From the NCBI GenBank assembly GCA_032988165.1, contig JANTQF010000121.1:1-64000 (forward strand): a DNA stretch of 64,000 nt, read 5' to 3'. The notes under the pieces are model-generated. The model did not search any database. It worked only from the letters and a program-made list of their open reading frames with translations, and was not told the DNA's origin. The translations under genes and the position numbers were made by a program. Of the stretch, positions 1-12,610 are shown one piece after another; positions within the stretch are counted from its first letter, which is position 1; each line of letters opens with the position of its first letter. Source of the DNA: Emmonsiellopsis sp. PD_33 (taxonomy: Eukaryota; Ascomycota; Eurotiomycetes; Onygenales; Ajellomycetaceae).

Positions 1-1207
1 GAGTTTAGTATTATAGTAGAGATAAAATATAATAACAATTGAAGTAGAAGTAATTAGAGTGGACTTAGGAACTAAAGAGCTCATGGGATGCCAGCACGTT
101 AGAGCTGTTCAGTGATTTGTTTGGTTTGTTGGTTTGGGGGGGGGAGGGGCGGAGGGTGATGGGGGTGGCGGGGGGAGGGCGGGAGAGGGGGGAGGTGTTT
201 CTGCATATATAGTCAGGGTTTTCACACCTCACCGAGCCAGAGGCGATGTGAGATTTGTTTGAACTGAAGAGGCCAGTTTGGACGCATGTGGGAATTGCTG
301 CAGGCAGGCCTCTCCGCATTTCCCCGCGTGGCTTGCTTCCCTCTAAACTAGAGGAAAATCTGCAAGGCTGTCATTGCTAGTGTTTATTTATAGGGTTGGA
401 CAAAAAGTATCTCTTCAGAAATGAGGGGATTTGTTTGAGTTCATATATACAGGAACAGACGTTATATAGTTGAAATTCAAGAGGGGGGCATCTCTCGCCT
501 TCTAGAATGCATAGGTCATCAAGATCTCGAACCCCTTTTACCAATTGATATTGGGACCGTTTCTGGGAAACTTCTGAGAAACCCCCCGATGTCATTGTCA
601 TTCAGCAGCGTGTACTCCGTCAGAGGTTTCCCAAATCCATCAGGAGAACCCCCTGATTATGTCGTCGACAATGGGTATTTGTCTTGGCGGCAACTGACGG
701 GAGCCAGAGAAAATATCCAGACCTATTTCTAAAGGGAATGGCAGACCATCGATCGATTTATTATGGCTCCCTAAAATATTCGTATCGTAGCCAATTCTAC
801 TTTCAGCTGTTACCACTGTCCGTTCGGTAAACGGTATCAATCAGTTCGGATTTTCTCAAGCAGGAGATGGATCAATGGAAATCATTAGTATACCTGAATA
901 TGTATCAAGGAGTATGCGTAGAGAAATTCGGCCTTGGGAAGATCTTTGTCTTTCGGTTGCTTTAAGCTATGGATCGCCTCTCAATAATTTCAAGGGAAAT
1001 CTAGCTGACAAAAGGCAAACGATGGAATCTTGGATGCTGTGGTGACACCTTGTGCATCAGACAGGTCACAATGACTGAAACAAGAGGAACCAAGAGGAAA
1101 AGATAAACAAAAGGCCGATGAGTAGTAGTCTTATTAAAAAAATGGATTAATGAAGAAGTAGCAGATGACACTGACCCCATAACCATCATCATCACCCCAA
1201 GTCCAGG
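1..1207. other. No confident gene
   Basis: The first 60 bases are AT-rich. Positions 136-204 hold a very G-rich tract (runs of 3-8 G on the plus strand). Two short minus-strand reading frames (about 377-601 and 640-840) look slightly protein-like, but they have no recognisable domain, convincing start or clear splice linkage. The right-hand part is probably the 3' untranslated region and flank of the minus-strand gene that ends at 1208. Confidence 0.5.
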
Positions 1208-2474
1208 CTATATCAAAACGGAGTAGGCCAGAATACCAACAATAGTAGATCCAAATACTGCCGAAAGCCCCACCATCATCCGAGCGGCTGAAGAAATCTC
1301 ACCGTTCAAATCCCTTGTCAACCCAAGGGTCTGATTCCACACAGGAGTATCATTAACCGGTTCCAACATATCATCCGATCGAGCCATATCAATGGATCCC
1401 AAGAAATCAACAGTGATAGGACCAGCTATAATCCCCTCCGTCCTATCATGTGGAGGATTAACCTGAAAGAAGCCGTCGATACTTAACGAAGCTGACGAAT
1501 TATCAAATCGTCCGCGGAGTTGGGGTGTTTGCACGTGGAGTTTCTCTAGGTGATTGCTTTTCGTTGGCGCGAGGATACCCCCAGCATAGAGTTCCTCCTT
1601 GAATGAGCAAGAGGAGTGGTTGAATTTAATGCCGATGTCTGGGTTGGTGATAGACTCTGGATCAAATCTATAGGCACCAGCCAGCGAATAGGCAGAATCG
1701 CCAACGAGGCGCGTGGTGAGGTTCCATGTCCTCTTGGCGTTCATCTCGTAGCCCATTTTCGGGGGGGAGCTGTGAGATAAGGACAACAGGGGAATGAGAG
1801 TAAGTCATCTATTCTTTAATACTCGCGCTGTCGAGACGAACCGAGAGGCGCTAAGAAGGATACTGAAGGGATAGAACTTACGGCAGCGAGAGTATCCTAA
1901 ACGGAAGTTTCGACCAGGGGTAATCCGAATTATGGTCGACGGTCAAGTTCATTCCCCTCTGCCACGGAGTGAGGACCAACATGACAGGGTTTTCGTCCTC
2001 GCTAAGGGGTTTGGTGATCGCGAGCACAGCTTCATAGGATACCTCTAGGGTCTTATCAAGGAATGTGTCGCATGGCTTGTCATCTTCCGAATCGTCTTCA
2101 GTAGTCCAATCCACGACCTTCATGCGCATGGTCACAGTGCCATTGTAATATCTGCACTATTAGCGACCTAGTGCCGGAGGAAATATTGTGAGGGGGCTCG
2201 GGGAAAGAGGAGGGGTTGATTACTGCGTGACTAGCAACCCAAAGTTGTCGCCGTCGCAGTAGTCATAGGTAGTAATTATGAAGAAACAAGCAATGTGGAG
2301 GGCAAGAACTTACGAGCCTCGCCATCCATAGAGCCAAGTTTGAAGACCGGTAATATTTTCAGGGCGGAAGTTCTCATCGCGGTAATCCTCGTTCTCAAAT
2401 AGCTTATCGCGGTCAGCGAGAGCCACCGGCAATAGGCTGGCCGCAAGAATGATTTTTGGGAGCCAATAACGCAT
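1208..2474 (-). CDS. Secreted type I membrane glycoprotein, unknown function
   Basis: Three exons on the minus strand: 2314-2474, 1882-2151 and 1208-1769, joined through GTAAGT donors and CAG acceptors in continuous frame, giving 330 residues. The ATG at 2474 was chosen because it puts a signal peptide (MRYWLPKIILAASLLPVALA) at the N-terminus; the frame is open further upstream but without signal-peptide character. The lumenal part is rich in N-glycosylation sequons (for example NIT, NGT, NLT, NHS, NSS, NQT). The C-terminus is one hydrophobic helix, AARMMVGLSAVFGSTIVGIL, followed by only five residues, so the protein should face the lumen or cell exterior with almost no cytoplasmic tail. I do not recognise a domain; it resembles the conserved membrane glycoproteins of unknown function common in Eurotiomycetes. 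The gene model is firm; the function is unknown. Confidence 0.8.
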
Positions 2475-3313
2475 TCTTTTGAAGCTTTGTGACCTTCTTA
2501 CAACACAATCAATTCTCTCAGCAGGCAGAGCAAAGGACAGCAAGAGACTTTCGTTGTCATTAAAATGTTCTGACTTTTTGGGTTGCCGCATGCGCCATTT
2601 ATCTTGCTTGGCTTGGGTTATTGCTTTCGGGCCAAATGTTTGGATAAAGTGGGCAGGGCAATTTTATTTGAGCCACGGACGAGACGACGCGCTACCACCA
2701 GAGCAATCATCATTCATGGAATACGAGCTGCGGAAGCTTGGCGCGTTCGGATGGGCTCATGACGCTAAAAAGGGCGAGGAATGCCAGGCGCTCAAGATCA
2801 GCGACATATCTGTGTTTAAGGACAAAAAATTGTTCAAGGGCTGGGATGAAAAGGAAGCATCCTTGTAACTAATGGAAGAAAGGATAAATTTTTTAAAAAA
2901 TAATATTTATTTGGCTTCTAGCACCTAAGCCCGTCATTGTCCGGGATCATAGGAAGGGTGCTCTGGGGGAGATGTGCCCTCGGGTATGGCAGCCGAGCCG
3001 AGAAGCAGGCCCTTTCAGGTCTGTCATGCGTTTAAAGGACGTCCCAATTCGTTATAAAATGAAGACAGCTCAGACTTGCCTTTTAACTATTCCATCAAGC
3101 AGTGCCAGTAAAGAAAACACTCCGGCCCAGGAGACCTGAGCCGTGGTTTTCTATACAAGGCTTATTTAGCCATCAGAAGTATCTGTTGATTGTCATCATC
3201 GCTGTCTTGGGGCCTCTTAATGCAAGGGGGCTTCTGTGAAATATTCGCCAGCGGCGAAGGAGTATATCCGAAGGTCCCAGACCCCCTGGGAATGTTCCGT
3301 CTATACAACGAGT
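2475..3313. other. Intergenic, gene-1 promoter and ASNSD1 3' flank
   Basis: This gap lies upstream of the membrane glycoprotein gene and downstream of the next minus-strand gene. A plus-strand frame of about 130 codons overlaps it (2479-2868), but it starts on a non-ATG codon and shows no domain, so I do not call it. Nothing else is recognisable. Confidence 0.4.
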
Positions 3314-5215
3314 TCAAGATAATATATGTGTTCCCTTGCTTCGTCCACTTTCCATTTTCGCTGTTCTAGATCCGAATTGTATAGCCCTCTTCTTCTCACG
3401 GGCAACGTTTTCCATGCCAAGCTTCCAAGCAAGGAGTCGCAAAGCCCGCTTTCCAGGCTCTAGAGACTGCTCTCCCTTCTTTTGTTCTTCGGCATCTCCG
3501 GAGGAACTAAGCATCTCCGATGGCAGGGAGCCAAATCCACACTTCTCCCAGACAGGGCGTGGGAGAACCCAGGCAAGGAAGTCCTCATCAAGATATGGGA
3601 ATCTCGCCTCTCGGCCCCAATGGGATATAACACGATCATCCCGCCCTAGATTTCGTTTCCCGAGGCGACCAACATCCAATCCGATCTCATCAATGAGACC
3701 TTGGAAACCGTTACGGTCAAACGCCGTTGCATGCCTCGTGTATCCTGCGAAAACTTCATCCGCTCCGAGCCCAGACAATAGGACTCTTGCCGATGTGGTA
3801 TAGGGGACGGTGGCTGTATCGCCTGTGATTTCACCTTGCCCACGTGATGCGAAGTAGAGCGCACAAGCAATTGATAGATCCATTTCTGTATTGTGGGGGC
3901 GCATCAAGCGTCTGATTGTGTTCCGGTGGTTTAACGTCTCCGTATATGGAATATTGATCGCGACAAAACGCCATTGCCTGTTAGGACAGGTTCGTCGTAG
4001 CTCTTCGTAAGATAGCCTTCCAGTAACCCGATCTGGACAGGCTTCATAGGTGGATAATATTGGGAGTTGCGTTTTAGAAACAGTAGCAGAAGCAGCGGCA
4101 GCGGCAACCACCCTAGGATTCTCGAACGCCACATTAAGAAGATCGATAGGCTGATCGACGGGTAAGATATCGTGGGTTAGTCTGGCAAGTATGGTACAAT
4201 CTAGGCCTCCTGAGTAAAGGACCGCTACTTTGGAGGTATTTTTCGACTGAAAAAGCGGAGTTTCAGGAATGTTGCTGACCCGGAGGGCGGTTGACTGGCG
4301 AAGCTTCAGTTCCAACGTTTCTATAGAAGGTGAGACTGTCCGAAGAATGGGAGGATCATTCATAGGAAGAGATCTGTCCATGGGGGGTATATGGTTTGTC
4401 TAGACGCTGTTAATTCGAATACTTTGAGGCGTGGTTATCAGCCTTACAATGAAATATTGATCATCATCCGAAGCACCTTCATTTTTCCATTCTAAAGTGG
4501 TGATCGGCAATCTTTTTTTTAGAGAGTTTAATTTCTTGCTCTCAGGAACCGGGGACTCGAAAATGCGCGTAAGATCGATCATATGAATGCCGTCAGTCGT
4601 CACTTCTTCGAAATTTTCAGATGGGGTCCCATCACAGACGCTGGATATCTTAAAGGTCTCCTCGCCATCCCATCCACTGAGCAGAGCTCTTCGTCCTAGG
4701 CAATCTCTGCCATAAAAAATCCTGGACCTATATCCATCATAGAAGACAAAGGAGAATGGCCCAGCAATGGCGCTCAGGGCGCGGACCAGATTGCCAAGGG
4801 GTTCGTCGCAAAATTCCCCTGTCGTCTGTGAAGATGATATGGGTGGATTGGAGGGGGTAGAGGGCTTAATCGCGGCCAGGAAGAGCTGGAAAACACGCTC
4901 CGCGTCGTTCCCCTGGACTGGGTTGCCTTGTATTTTCCAGGCCTCGCCATTCCAGCAAAGTACAGACTGGCTAGAAGAGTCTACAAGGGGCTGAACCTGG
5001 ATGTGATCTCCTCGGAGAGAGAGGACGGTCGAAATATAAGTTAGATAGAGGGGCGTATGGAACCCCGCATCATATTGTCCATTCCCTTCGGGGGTGGGCA
5101 GGCGGCAGGTGTGTGTTTGAAGGCTGTCAGGGCCTCTGTTCCGTAAGAGCTGAATTGTCTCCTCGTCAGGCTGCTTATTTCCCACAGTACTCAAGGAGAA
5201 GAATATGCCACACAT
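3314..5215 (-). CDS. ASNSD1: Asparagine synthetase domain-containing protein (ASNSD1 type)
   Basis: Two exons (4448-5215 and 3314-4399) joined by a 48-nt intron (GTAAGG donor, CTAG acceptor, phase 0) give 617 residues. The start at 5215 places Cys2 directly after Met (MCGIFFSLS), the class II glutamine amidotransferase nucleophile arrangement; the upstream in-frame extension would bury it. The N-terminal half is the glutaminase-like fold, with the RNRGPDSLQ segment near residue 25. The C-terminal half has the PP-loop SGGLDC near residue 319, then DLLNVAF, PDRVTGR, LMRPHNTEMD and a GLGADEVFAGYTRH segment typical of the ASNSD1 subfamily rather than true Asn synthetase (compare the family's usual 600-650 residues). 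The last residue of the PP-loop motif is Cys where classical synthetases have Ser. The exact substrate of this subfamily is not settled. It shares a 360-bp divergent promoter with VPS9. Confidence 0.88.
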
Positions 5216-5575
5216 GGCTGACTTGACAATACCGCAGACGAGGTCGGCAAATGGAACCTGATGGATGAAGGATGTCAAATATTTTTGATAACGAACGTGT
5301 CATGTGACTGATAGGGCCGCGGCTCGGTGCAACAATAGTCCGGCGGGAGGGACCAAGGCCGACGCCAACCCTCGCTGTGGCAGATCAACTCGCGAATATC
5401 AGACTTAACCGGCTTAACTCTGGATGCGGGCCTGGAAATATCACTCGGCGGGAGCTGTCTGTCGATTCTACACTCACCGTTCCCGACTCTCTGCGAGAGC
5501 CATTTCAGAATGAACGCCGTTGTACCCTGAATCCCCGCCACTCGATTTTACCCTGTCCCTCCCCATGTTTAGCTT
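5216..5575. promoter_or_regulatory. Divergent promoter between ASNSD1 and VPS9
   Basis: Only 360 bp separate the two start codons, so both promoters must lie here. I see no convincing TATA box. Confidence 0.5.
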
Positions 5576-8286
5576 ATGTCTCCCTCCGAGCCCAAAGTTT
5601 GCCCTCCAGAAGCCGGCGCTTTTCGAGAGGAGGAAACCCAGGAACCTGTTTGTGACACGGTAGAGATCCAGGCAGAGCTGCCAAAACCAGACCGCCCGAA
5701 AGCTGTGACCCACCCCTCTCCCAGCGGTCATGCAACCAGCGGCGTCGAATCGCAAGCCTCCACGATGAACGAAGCTGTACAAAAAGAACCTAATGATAAT
5801 GGAAACAAAACTGATGGTTTGATGGGAAGTCCAGTAGATACTATGCCTACTGAGCCCACCGATCATAATGATACCCAGGCCTCTACGCGGGGCATCGAGA
5901 AGCTCTCCGTTTTGAGCCCCAAAAGCGATCACGCTCGGCCATTGCCCCTTACTACAAACACCGACTCCTCTCTTCCTCCATCACCGCCTCAGAAAGACGA
6001 GGCTTATTTGGACCCCACCCCCAAAACACCACAAGCCCCCCAATCGCCCTTACAAATGCCATCTGATTATATCGAGAAGGACCTTCCGCAGGTTCCTGAG
6101 GGGCCGCGGCGTGAACAGATGGCTGGAAAGGAGGCAAAGAATGGAGGTCGGAATAGTGAAGATTCGCAGTCGGAGATACAAAGTATCATGGATCAATTCA
6201 CGGATGAGACCAAGCAGTTCGGCCAGGGGGAGGTCCTCATGTCGCCGAGGCTTGAACTAGCAGAGCATTTTCTTCCAGGACAGGCGCACTTCCCGCCCCG
6301 CAAGTCGAGCCTTGAGCCTGTAGTGTCTTCAGATAGTCCGGTTGAGCATCGTGCATCCGCTTCGTGGCAGGCGCGCCCAGGATCTATCCAAAGCATCTCT
6401 TCCCATCAGAAAATACCTCCACCGGCCGTGCCCCCTAAATCACCACCTACCAATTCACAAAAGACTGCTGGAATTGAGCTCCCGTCGGCGTCGGTTTCGT
6501 CGAATGCGCCATCAGGCCCACCGCCCCCCGAGCCTGAACCCGATCAACCATTCGACTTCCATCGCTTTCTTGAGCAACTCCGCCATCGAACGGCAGATCC
6601 CGTGGCCAAGTTCCTTCGGTCCTTTTTAACGGAGTTTGGGAAGAAGCAATGGATGGTTCATGAACAAGTCAAAATAATCAGTGATTTCTTAGCCTTCATC
6701 ACAAATAAAATGGCACAGTGTGACGTTTGGAGGGAAGTTTCTGACGTCGAATTCGACAATGCCAAGGAAGGAATGGAGAAGCTTGTCATGAACAGGCTGT
6801 ATTCGCAAACATTTTCGCCAGCAATACCACCTCCCGCTACCCCTTCTCGAAGCAGAAGTAGGGGAAGGAAAAAGGACTTGGACAGGTACCAAGGCCCAGG
6901 ACGAAGGGGACAACACCAGGAGGATGTTGAACGGGATGAAATATTAGCGCAGAAAGTCAGAATATATGGCTGGGTCAAGGAAGAGCATCTGGATATTCCT
7001 CCTGTTGGTCCCAATGGGCGGCGTTTTTTGATTCTAGCACAACAAGGTAAAGTGTCGCCCAGAGAGCCTTAGTCAAGTGGATCATACTAATGATTTACCA
7101 GAGCTTTTAAAAATCAAGGGGTATCGCGCTCCACGAGATAAAGTTATTTGTGTTTTGAATTGTTGTAAAGTGATATTTGGTATGGTACCGTCAATGCCTA
7201 TTTCGCTCCTGCTGTAAGCTAACAAGAAAAGGTCTGCTTCGAAACGCCAAAAGCGGCGATACGTCGGCGGATTCATTTGTTCCGCTGTTAATATATGTTG
7301 TTTTGAAAGCGAATCCAGAACATCTGGTTTCTAATATACAGTACATTCTTCGGTTCCGAAACCAGGATAAGCTTAGCGGCGAAGCCGGGTATTATCTATC
7401 TTCTCTGGTTTGTTCCATTGTGCCCCTCCCCTCTCCCTCCCCGTTATTTTCTCTGACTATCCTTACAGTCTGGTGCTATCCAATTTATCGAAACCCTTGA
7501 TAGGACAAGCCTGACTGTCACCGACGAAGAATTCGAGCGAAATGTTGAGGCTGCCGTATCTGCTATCGCAGAGCGGAATAAGGATGGCGATGCCAGTCCT
7601 CTACTTCACCCCGAAAAGTCTGCCTTGAGTGGACCGGAAGTGACGCCACGAAACTCCAGCGAAGGAGAGTCCTACTCGAGGCGGAAGGACGCAGCCCAAT
7701 TTTCTGGAAGCGAAGACAATGCATCTGTCGCTGGACTATTGCGAACAATCCAAAAACCCCTTACAACTATTGGCCGGATATTCTCCGACGAAACAGATTC
7801 CCAAAGGGAACCGCCCCCTCCACCCCCACAGCAAACCGCCCAACAACGGCTATCGCCGGCTGGGGCTTTCGGAACCCAACAAGTAGAAGAGGGACGAAGA
7901 TCCGCTGAAAGGCAGCGTGGGAGAGAGGAGGCAACCAAGCAGCAAATCAGCAAGCTTGATGCTCAGGAGGCGGCCGCACGGCAGGCGAGCGCGGAGGCAG
8001 CGGAAGCGCGGCGCATACAGCGTGCGGAGCATCATGATGTAGTCGAGTAAGTGGAGTTACTCGAGAGCATTTATTGATTCAGATCATGGCTAATCAAATC
8101 TGAAGGACGCTATCTGGGATGTTCCCAAATCTAGACAAGGATCTTATTGACGACGTTGTAAGGATGAAGGAAGGCAGGTCAGTGGAGATCCATTCCCACC
8201 TCGTCCCTCTATACCGCTGCTGACAGCACCATTTGCGCAGAGTTGGCCTTGCTGTCGACGCTTGTCTGGCACTTAGCGCAGAATAG
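5576..8286 (+). CDS. VPS9: VPS9: Rab5-family guanine nucleotide exchange factor with CUE domain
   Basis: Six exons: 5576-7046, 7102-7179, 7232-7407, 7469-8046, 8106-8177 and 8241-8286, all with GT-AG introns of 51-63 nt, giving 806 residues. The first 330 or so residues are low-complexity, Pro/Ser-rich and poorly conserved in character. The VPS9 domain follows (about 340-600): HEQVKIISDFLAF, then the segment ending KVRIYGWVKEEHLDIP, then LLKIKGYRAPRDKVICVLNC, and DSFVPLLIYVVLKANPEHL spanning the exon joins. A charged Ala/Glu-rich coiled-coil-like stretch sits around 730-765. The C-terminus is a short CUE domain (ETLSGMFPNLDKDLIDDVV), which binds monoubiquitin in the family. Known role of the family: activating Vps21/Rab5 GTPases for endosome and vacuole traffic. 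An intron just upstream of the CUE domain and one inside it match the frame perfectly. The protein is longer than yeast Vps9 (about 450 residues), as is usual in filamentous fungi. Confidence 0.93.
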
Positions 8287-8885
8287 ATACCCGAACGTGT
8301 GATTGATTTTCCGTTCCCATTCAAACACATTTAATATGACACTGAAACACCATTTGCGCGGCCCTTGTTTCCTTCCGGCCCACCAACTGCATACATTTTA
8401 GTGAGACAAATCGAACGCGGCAGTTTTGGCTTTGACATCGTTGCGAAGGCACACGAGGTGTAACTGCTATGGCTCGTGTGTCTAGGCAATAAAAGCAGAG
8501 ACCGATCAGCTTGATGTGGTGGCTTTTCGTTGTGATTCCGCATTGCTGCTACACCATCCGTAGAAGCCTACTAATAATAGCTATAGAAATCTATTATTTC
8601 TCTCTTGTGGTGTGACATGGACTATATATAGCATTGTAAACTAATTCAGCGCAAAAAGAGGAAATAGAATAAATACGGGGTGATTGTTTGATTTATTGCC
8701 TGCCCATGTACCTCTCCGCCGCCGGAACGCGTAGAGTGACAAATGCGGCTCGAGGGAAAGCCTGGATTTTTTTTGCTGGCTCCAAACCCAGAGAACAAAA
8801 ACAATCCTCTGCCACCCAGCTCTGACCGACCAGCCAATAACCCGGTCTGCCTGACGATTCGGGCCAACTGGTGAATCGCACCGGC
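8287..8885. other. Intergenic between VPS9 and the next plus-strand gene
   Basis: This should contain the VPS9 3' end and the promoter of the gene starting at 8886. Short minus-strand frames here (8331-8543 and others) lack any domain and are not called. Confidence 0.4.
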
Positions 8886-11313
8886 ATGACTAGGAAAAAG
8901 AAGTCGCAGAATGGTCTGGATGCGAAGGGAGAGGCGGCCGCCAGCGCATGCAACAGCCCTGTCCCGCCATCGCCAGCTCCAGTCAATCCCGAGCCATCCA
9001 GGTCGCCGCCGTCGGGAACAGCCTCCAAGGCCAAGACAAAGCCTGCTGAGCAGTCGACCTCCGCTCTGATTATCTGTCGCAATAAGTACGTCCTTCACCA
9101 GCTTGAACTCTTCGCTCCTCTTGCTGCCTCTGTGATACTCGGCAACCCTCGTATTAAATATCCACCAACTAACGACAGATGACGATAATAACAGGCACTG
9201 GCGCTACATTTCCTCCTTCCATGGGCCATGGCTCCAGCTACCTCCGGAAGTCCTCGAGAGTCTTGCATATAGCAACTATGCCTCCCCCCGGCCGCAGCCC
9301 ATCGACCCCGCCGTCTTCTTCGACCTGGTGAAGATTCGCCGCTTGATCGAGGAGGCCACCGATCTAGCCGTGCGCGCCGCCAATGGGACGACTTCCTCCG
9401 CCCTTAGCAACTCCTTGAATGCAAGCAACGGACTATTGAGTGGTGGAAGCAATGCAGTGCTAGGCTTGGGCATAGGTGGAGGAGGCGGAACGGCAAGGCT
9501 AAGCAAAGAGCGGAGACACAGGATGCGAGAACATGCGACGCAGAAACTCTCCCGCGCATACCATCTGGATGAGATTGCGGCAAGCGTGGCAACTATGCAG
9601 TCTGCTTCTGCGCTTGAGGAGGTTGCGAAGCTTGTTCTCCAGCGCAGCGAGCACGATTGCGATGCCAAGTACGTGCATTTCTTCCACGAAAAGATTCCGT
9701 CTCGTTCCCTTGCTCAATGCACCACGCTACAACCCCTGGATGAGGTGATTGCGAGCCGGCCGCGTGACGGGGCGCCTTACAGAACGAGGGCTGTTACAAG
9801 AGTGTTCAAGGATGACAACGTGGGCGCGGCGAGGGACCTCACGGAGGGCTTGAGCGTTTGTCGGCTTCATATGGCCCAGCACAGGGACGGTCAGAGACAG
9901 ATGGAGTTAGCAAGTGATAGCAGGAGGAGAGTACCTTTACCGCGGGATTACAGATCCGATCTAAAGGTGGAAGAAAAGGATCAACCCAGCAGCTTGGAAT
10001 CCCAGCTTTTATTCCACCGTGGCGGGGTATATCTTTCAATCGCATGTCAAAATATCAATGCCGCATTGGATGCTTTGAAAACTTCACAGGAGGAACAAGT
10101 GTTGGATACTAATCCGCATGAGGAGGGGGGCAATACGCCCACGCTATCCCCCGCCGGCAAAGAAGCGTACCGCCGATGGCTCGAAGCGCGCAAGGTCGTC
10201 AAGACAAATGCTAGACGAGCTCTGCGGGACTACATTAACTTCCTTTCCAAGTTCGATTATACCCCCGGACTCCCCACTGAACTGGCAGAGGAGTTCCTCC
10301 GCAAGGTCAACATAACTTCTGCCTCGTATAACAAAACCAAAAACTCTCGTTCGCAACCGAACCGTCTTCTGGAGTCCGCAACCCAATCTGGAACAGCTGG
10401 CACTCAAGGATCCCTTACATCTGAAGGAAACGGAAGATCTCAGGACCAGTTCCCGCTTCCTCCAACAGAAGTCTATCCGCTCTCTGTTTTGTTCTCCGAA
10501 CAACCCCCAGCTAACCTACCACCTTACCCTCCGGATTCTCAGGCTTTAGTACCTTCCAGGCAAACCGGCCTGGGAATCTCGCCTCCTCACACTGATGCGG
10601 CGATGCTTGCAAATCACGATTGCCACGAAGCGGTAACCTATCATCCCCTGTTGACTGATGCGCTTCATTCCCTCCTTCTATGTCATGCGCTCGTCCAAAC
10701 GTCACCCAAGGAACTTCTTCGTCACGCCCACATGGTTGCACGCCTTGCTCGTGTTTGCGATGGGTATCCGATTTTCCTTGCGCCTCGATCCCCAGCTCGA
10801 GCCGATTGGATCGAAGTTGTGCATCGCGTTGATAACTGGATCGGCCTTAAACAATCATGGGAGGCGCTCTGTGCCCCTGCGCCACTTCCCGGCCACCCCA
10901 GCTTCGAAAAGAAAGAAATGTCCGATGAGGAAGTGCGGGAGCGTCGCAAACATGAAGCTATCATGGAAGCATTAGCGGACGATCGGGTACAAGATGAAGA
11001 AAGCTTCCGGGCGGCCGTTCGAGCACGCGAAAGGAGAGCCGAGGAACAGCGGAAAGAAAGCAGCAGTTCACACGCTGGACCAGCGCCTAAACGCTGGGCA
11101 CAGGAAGATGGCAAGGAGTATCCTATCAGCACCGAGCGGGCCGAATCTATCTCAAGGTGGATCCGGGAGGCGCCAGTATCTACTGGCGAAGGGCGTGGGA
11201 AGGGCGGGAAACGCCGTAAAGGTCGATCCCGAAAGGATATACCTGCGGAAAGCCCATCACTCGAGGGCAGTAATCATGAGATGAGCGTTGGAGAACACGA
11301 AGGTCATGATTGA
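8886..11313 (+). CDS. Large conserved fungal protein of unknown function
   Basis: Two exons (8886-9085 and 9195-11313) joined by a 109-nt intron (GTACGT donor, ACAG acceptor) give 772 residues. The first ATG in frame is at 8886; the frame upstream only offers GTG. The N-terminus is basic and Ser/Pro-rich (MTRKKKSQ...). The region after the join (CRNKHWRYISSFHGPWLQLP) is followed by a long helical part with regularly spaced small and aromatic residues around LLFHRGGVYLSIACQNINAA and ARRALRDYINFLSKFDYTPG, suggestive of TPR-like repeats, and again around HPLLTDALHSLLLCHALVQT. The C-terminus is charged, with a basic cluster (GRGKGGKRRKGRSRK) that could be a nuclear localisation signal. I recognise the type as a conserved filamentous-fungal protein but cannot name it. 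The gene model is firm and the TPR reading is tentative. Confidence 0.8.
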
Positions 11314-12355
11314 TTGATTTTCGGGTGTTGTTTATGAAAATTGGATAACTGAGAAGGAAGCCTCTGGGGCTGTTTATTGTTATGATACTTGCGAAAGTTC
11401 CCCTTGTCACATCGTTAATCCTTCCCTAGGACTATTTGGGATGAACGGACATTTTTACCTTACCGGATATCAATATAATGGAAAGGGGACGTTAAATTTT
11501 GGAACGAAATGAAGCATCCACACCTTACCATGTTAAGAGAATCATAGACCGTGGTGTAATCTTATACGTTGACCTCAGGAAGAAACCCATTTTGTCCTCT
11601 TCGGTCTTCCCTTTTTATCCGTTTCGCTCTAACTTTAGAACCTCATACATACCCTTTAAAATAAATCTTACGGGTAAACTATCGCCAAACTTGCCCGAGG
11701 CAACTAAACAGTCCTTTGTGCATATTTGCCAAAGGAGCTTGCTTGCTTTATATTCTCTTACATGAGGTTAAAACGAGACAGCGTCAGATTTGCCCATAAA
11801 CCCCACAAGCCTATATCATGGGCATATCTACAGAAAACAAATATTGTTCGAACAAATCCTCCAATGACATGCGTTGAATTTTGAGTGTTCACGTGACTGA
11901 AACCTTAACTAAATTTGAGCAGATCCCATTGGCGGAGAGCTGAATACCCCACAAAATACCAAAAATAGAAACTGAAATGACGTAATGCAGCCTCCCACGT
12001 GTTTTCGCCGACGAGGTCGCCACCGCCTTGAGCCTTGAGCCTTGAGGTGACTCGACAAACCGGATTACAACGGCCGCTGGAGTTTCCTTGATTGATTGGA
12101 CCTCGCTTTTGGCGACTTGAGCGACTATATAAAAGCTTCCTTCATCCCAGCATCCATCCTAGTATCCGTACTCAACACATCAATCCATCTCAGGGATCAG
12201 GGACAAGGAGAACTTGAAATCAAAACATCAAAACTTGATTTGAAACCATTTTATTCTCCACATACATATACTCTCAAGTATATCGGATTATCGAACTTAC
12301 TATTCCTACCTACCTATAACTCTCAAACCCGACCAACCAGACTCCAAACCCCAAA
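11314..12355. promoter_or_regulatory. Promoter and long 5' leader of the polyQ gene
   Basis: A TATA box (TATATAAA) lies at 12126-12133, about 220 bp upstream of the ATG at 12356, so transcription probably starts near 12155-12170 and leaves a 5' leader of some 190 nt rich in C/A/T. Two CACGTG E-box-like sites lie upstream (near 11890 and 11997), and a short direct repeat of TTGAGCC sits near 12030. No other gene is seen. Confidence 0.5.
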
Positions 12356-12610
12356 ATGCCTATCCCAACACAAAACCCCTCCACCACCTCCTCCTCCACC
12401 TCCCAACAGCAGCAGCAGCAACAGCAGCAACAGCAACAATCCCGCACCCAGCAACAACCCCACGGATCCTCCCAGTCACCCTATCCCGCTAGCACATCGA
12501 CAACTACAACAGGCAGCGCAGAGAACGGGGGCCTGAGCAAAGAGGAAGCCGACCGGCTATATGAGGAGCGGATGGAGGAGGAATATGCGAAGAGGGAGGG
12601 CGGTGCATAA
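12356..12610 (+). CDS. Small polyglutamine protein, unknown function
   Basis: A single exon of 84 codons with a good context (CCAAAATGCC). Residues 1-18 are Pro/Ser/Thr-rich, then a nearly pure Gln run encoded by mixed CAG/CAA (12405-12443), then a Ser/Thr-rich linker, then a charged helical C-terminus (GLSKEEADRLYEERMEEEYA). The acidic tail ending KREGGA looks like the conserved part of small stress- or conidiation-type fungal proteins, but I cannot assign a family. Presence of a TATA box and a structured upstream region supports a real, inducible gene. The repeat length is probably variable between strains. Confidence 0.6.
   Translation: MPIPTQNPSTTSSSTSQQQQQQQQQQQQSRTQQQPHGSSQSPYPASTSTTTTGSAENGGLSKEEADRLYEERMEEEYAKREGGA

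Noticed and set aside
2479..2868. Plus-strand frame of about 130 codons divergent from the membrane glycoprotein gene
   Set aside because: Starts on a non-ATG codon, shows no domain and overlaps the promoter of the neighbouring gene.
12096..12536. Plus-strand frame of 146 codons overlapping the polyQ gene
   Set aside because: Starts upstream of the TATA box and lies out of frame with the better-supported small gene.
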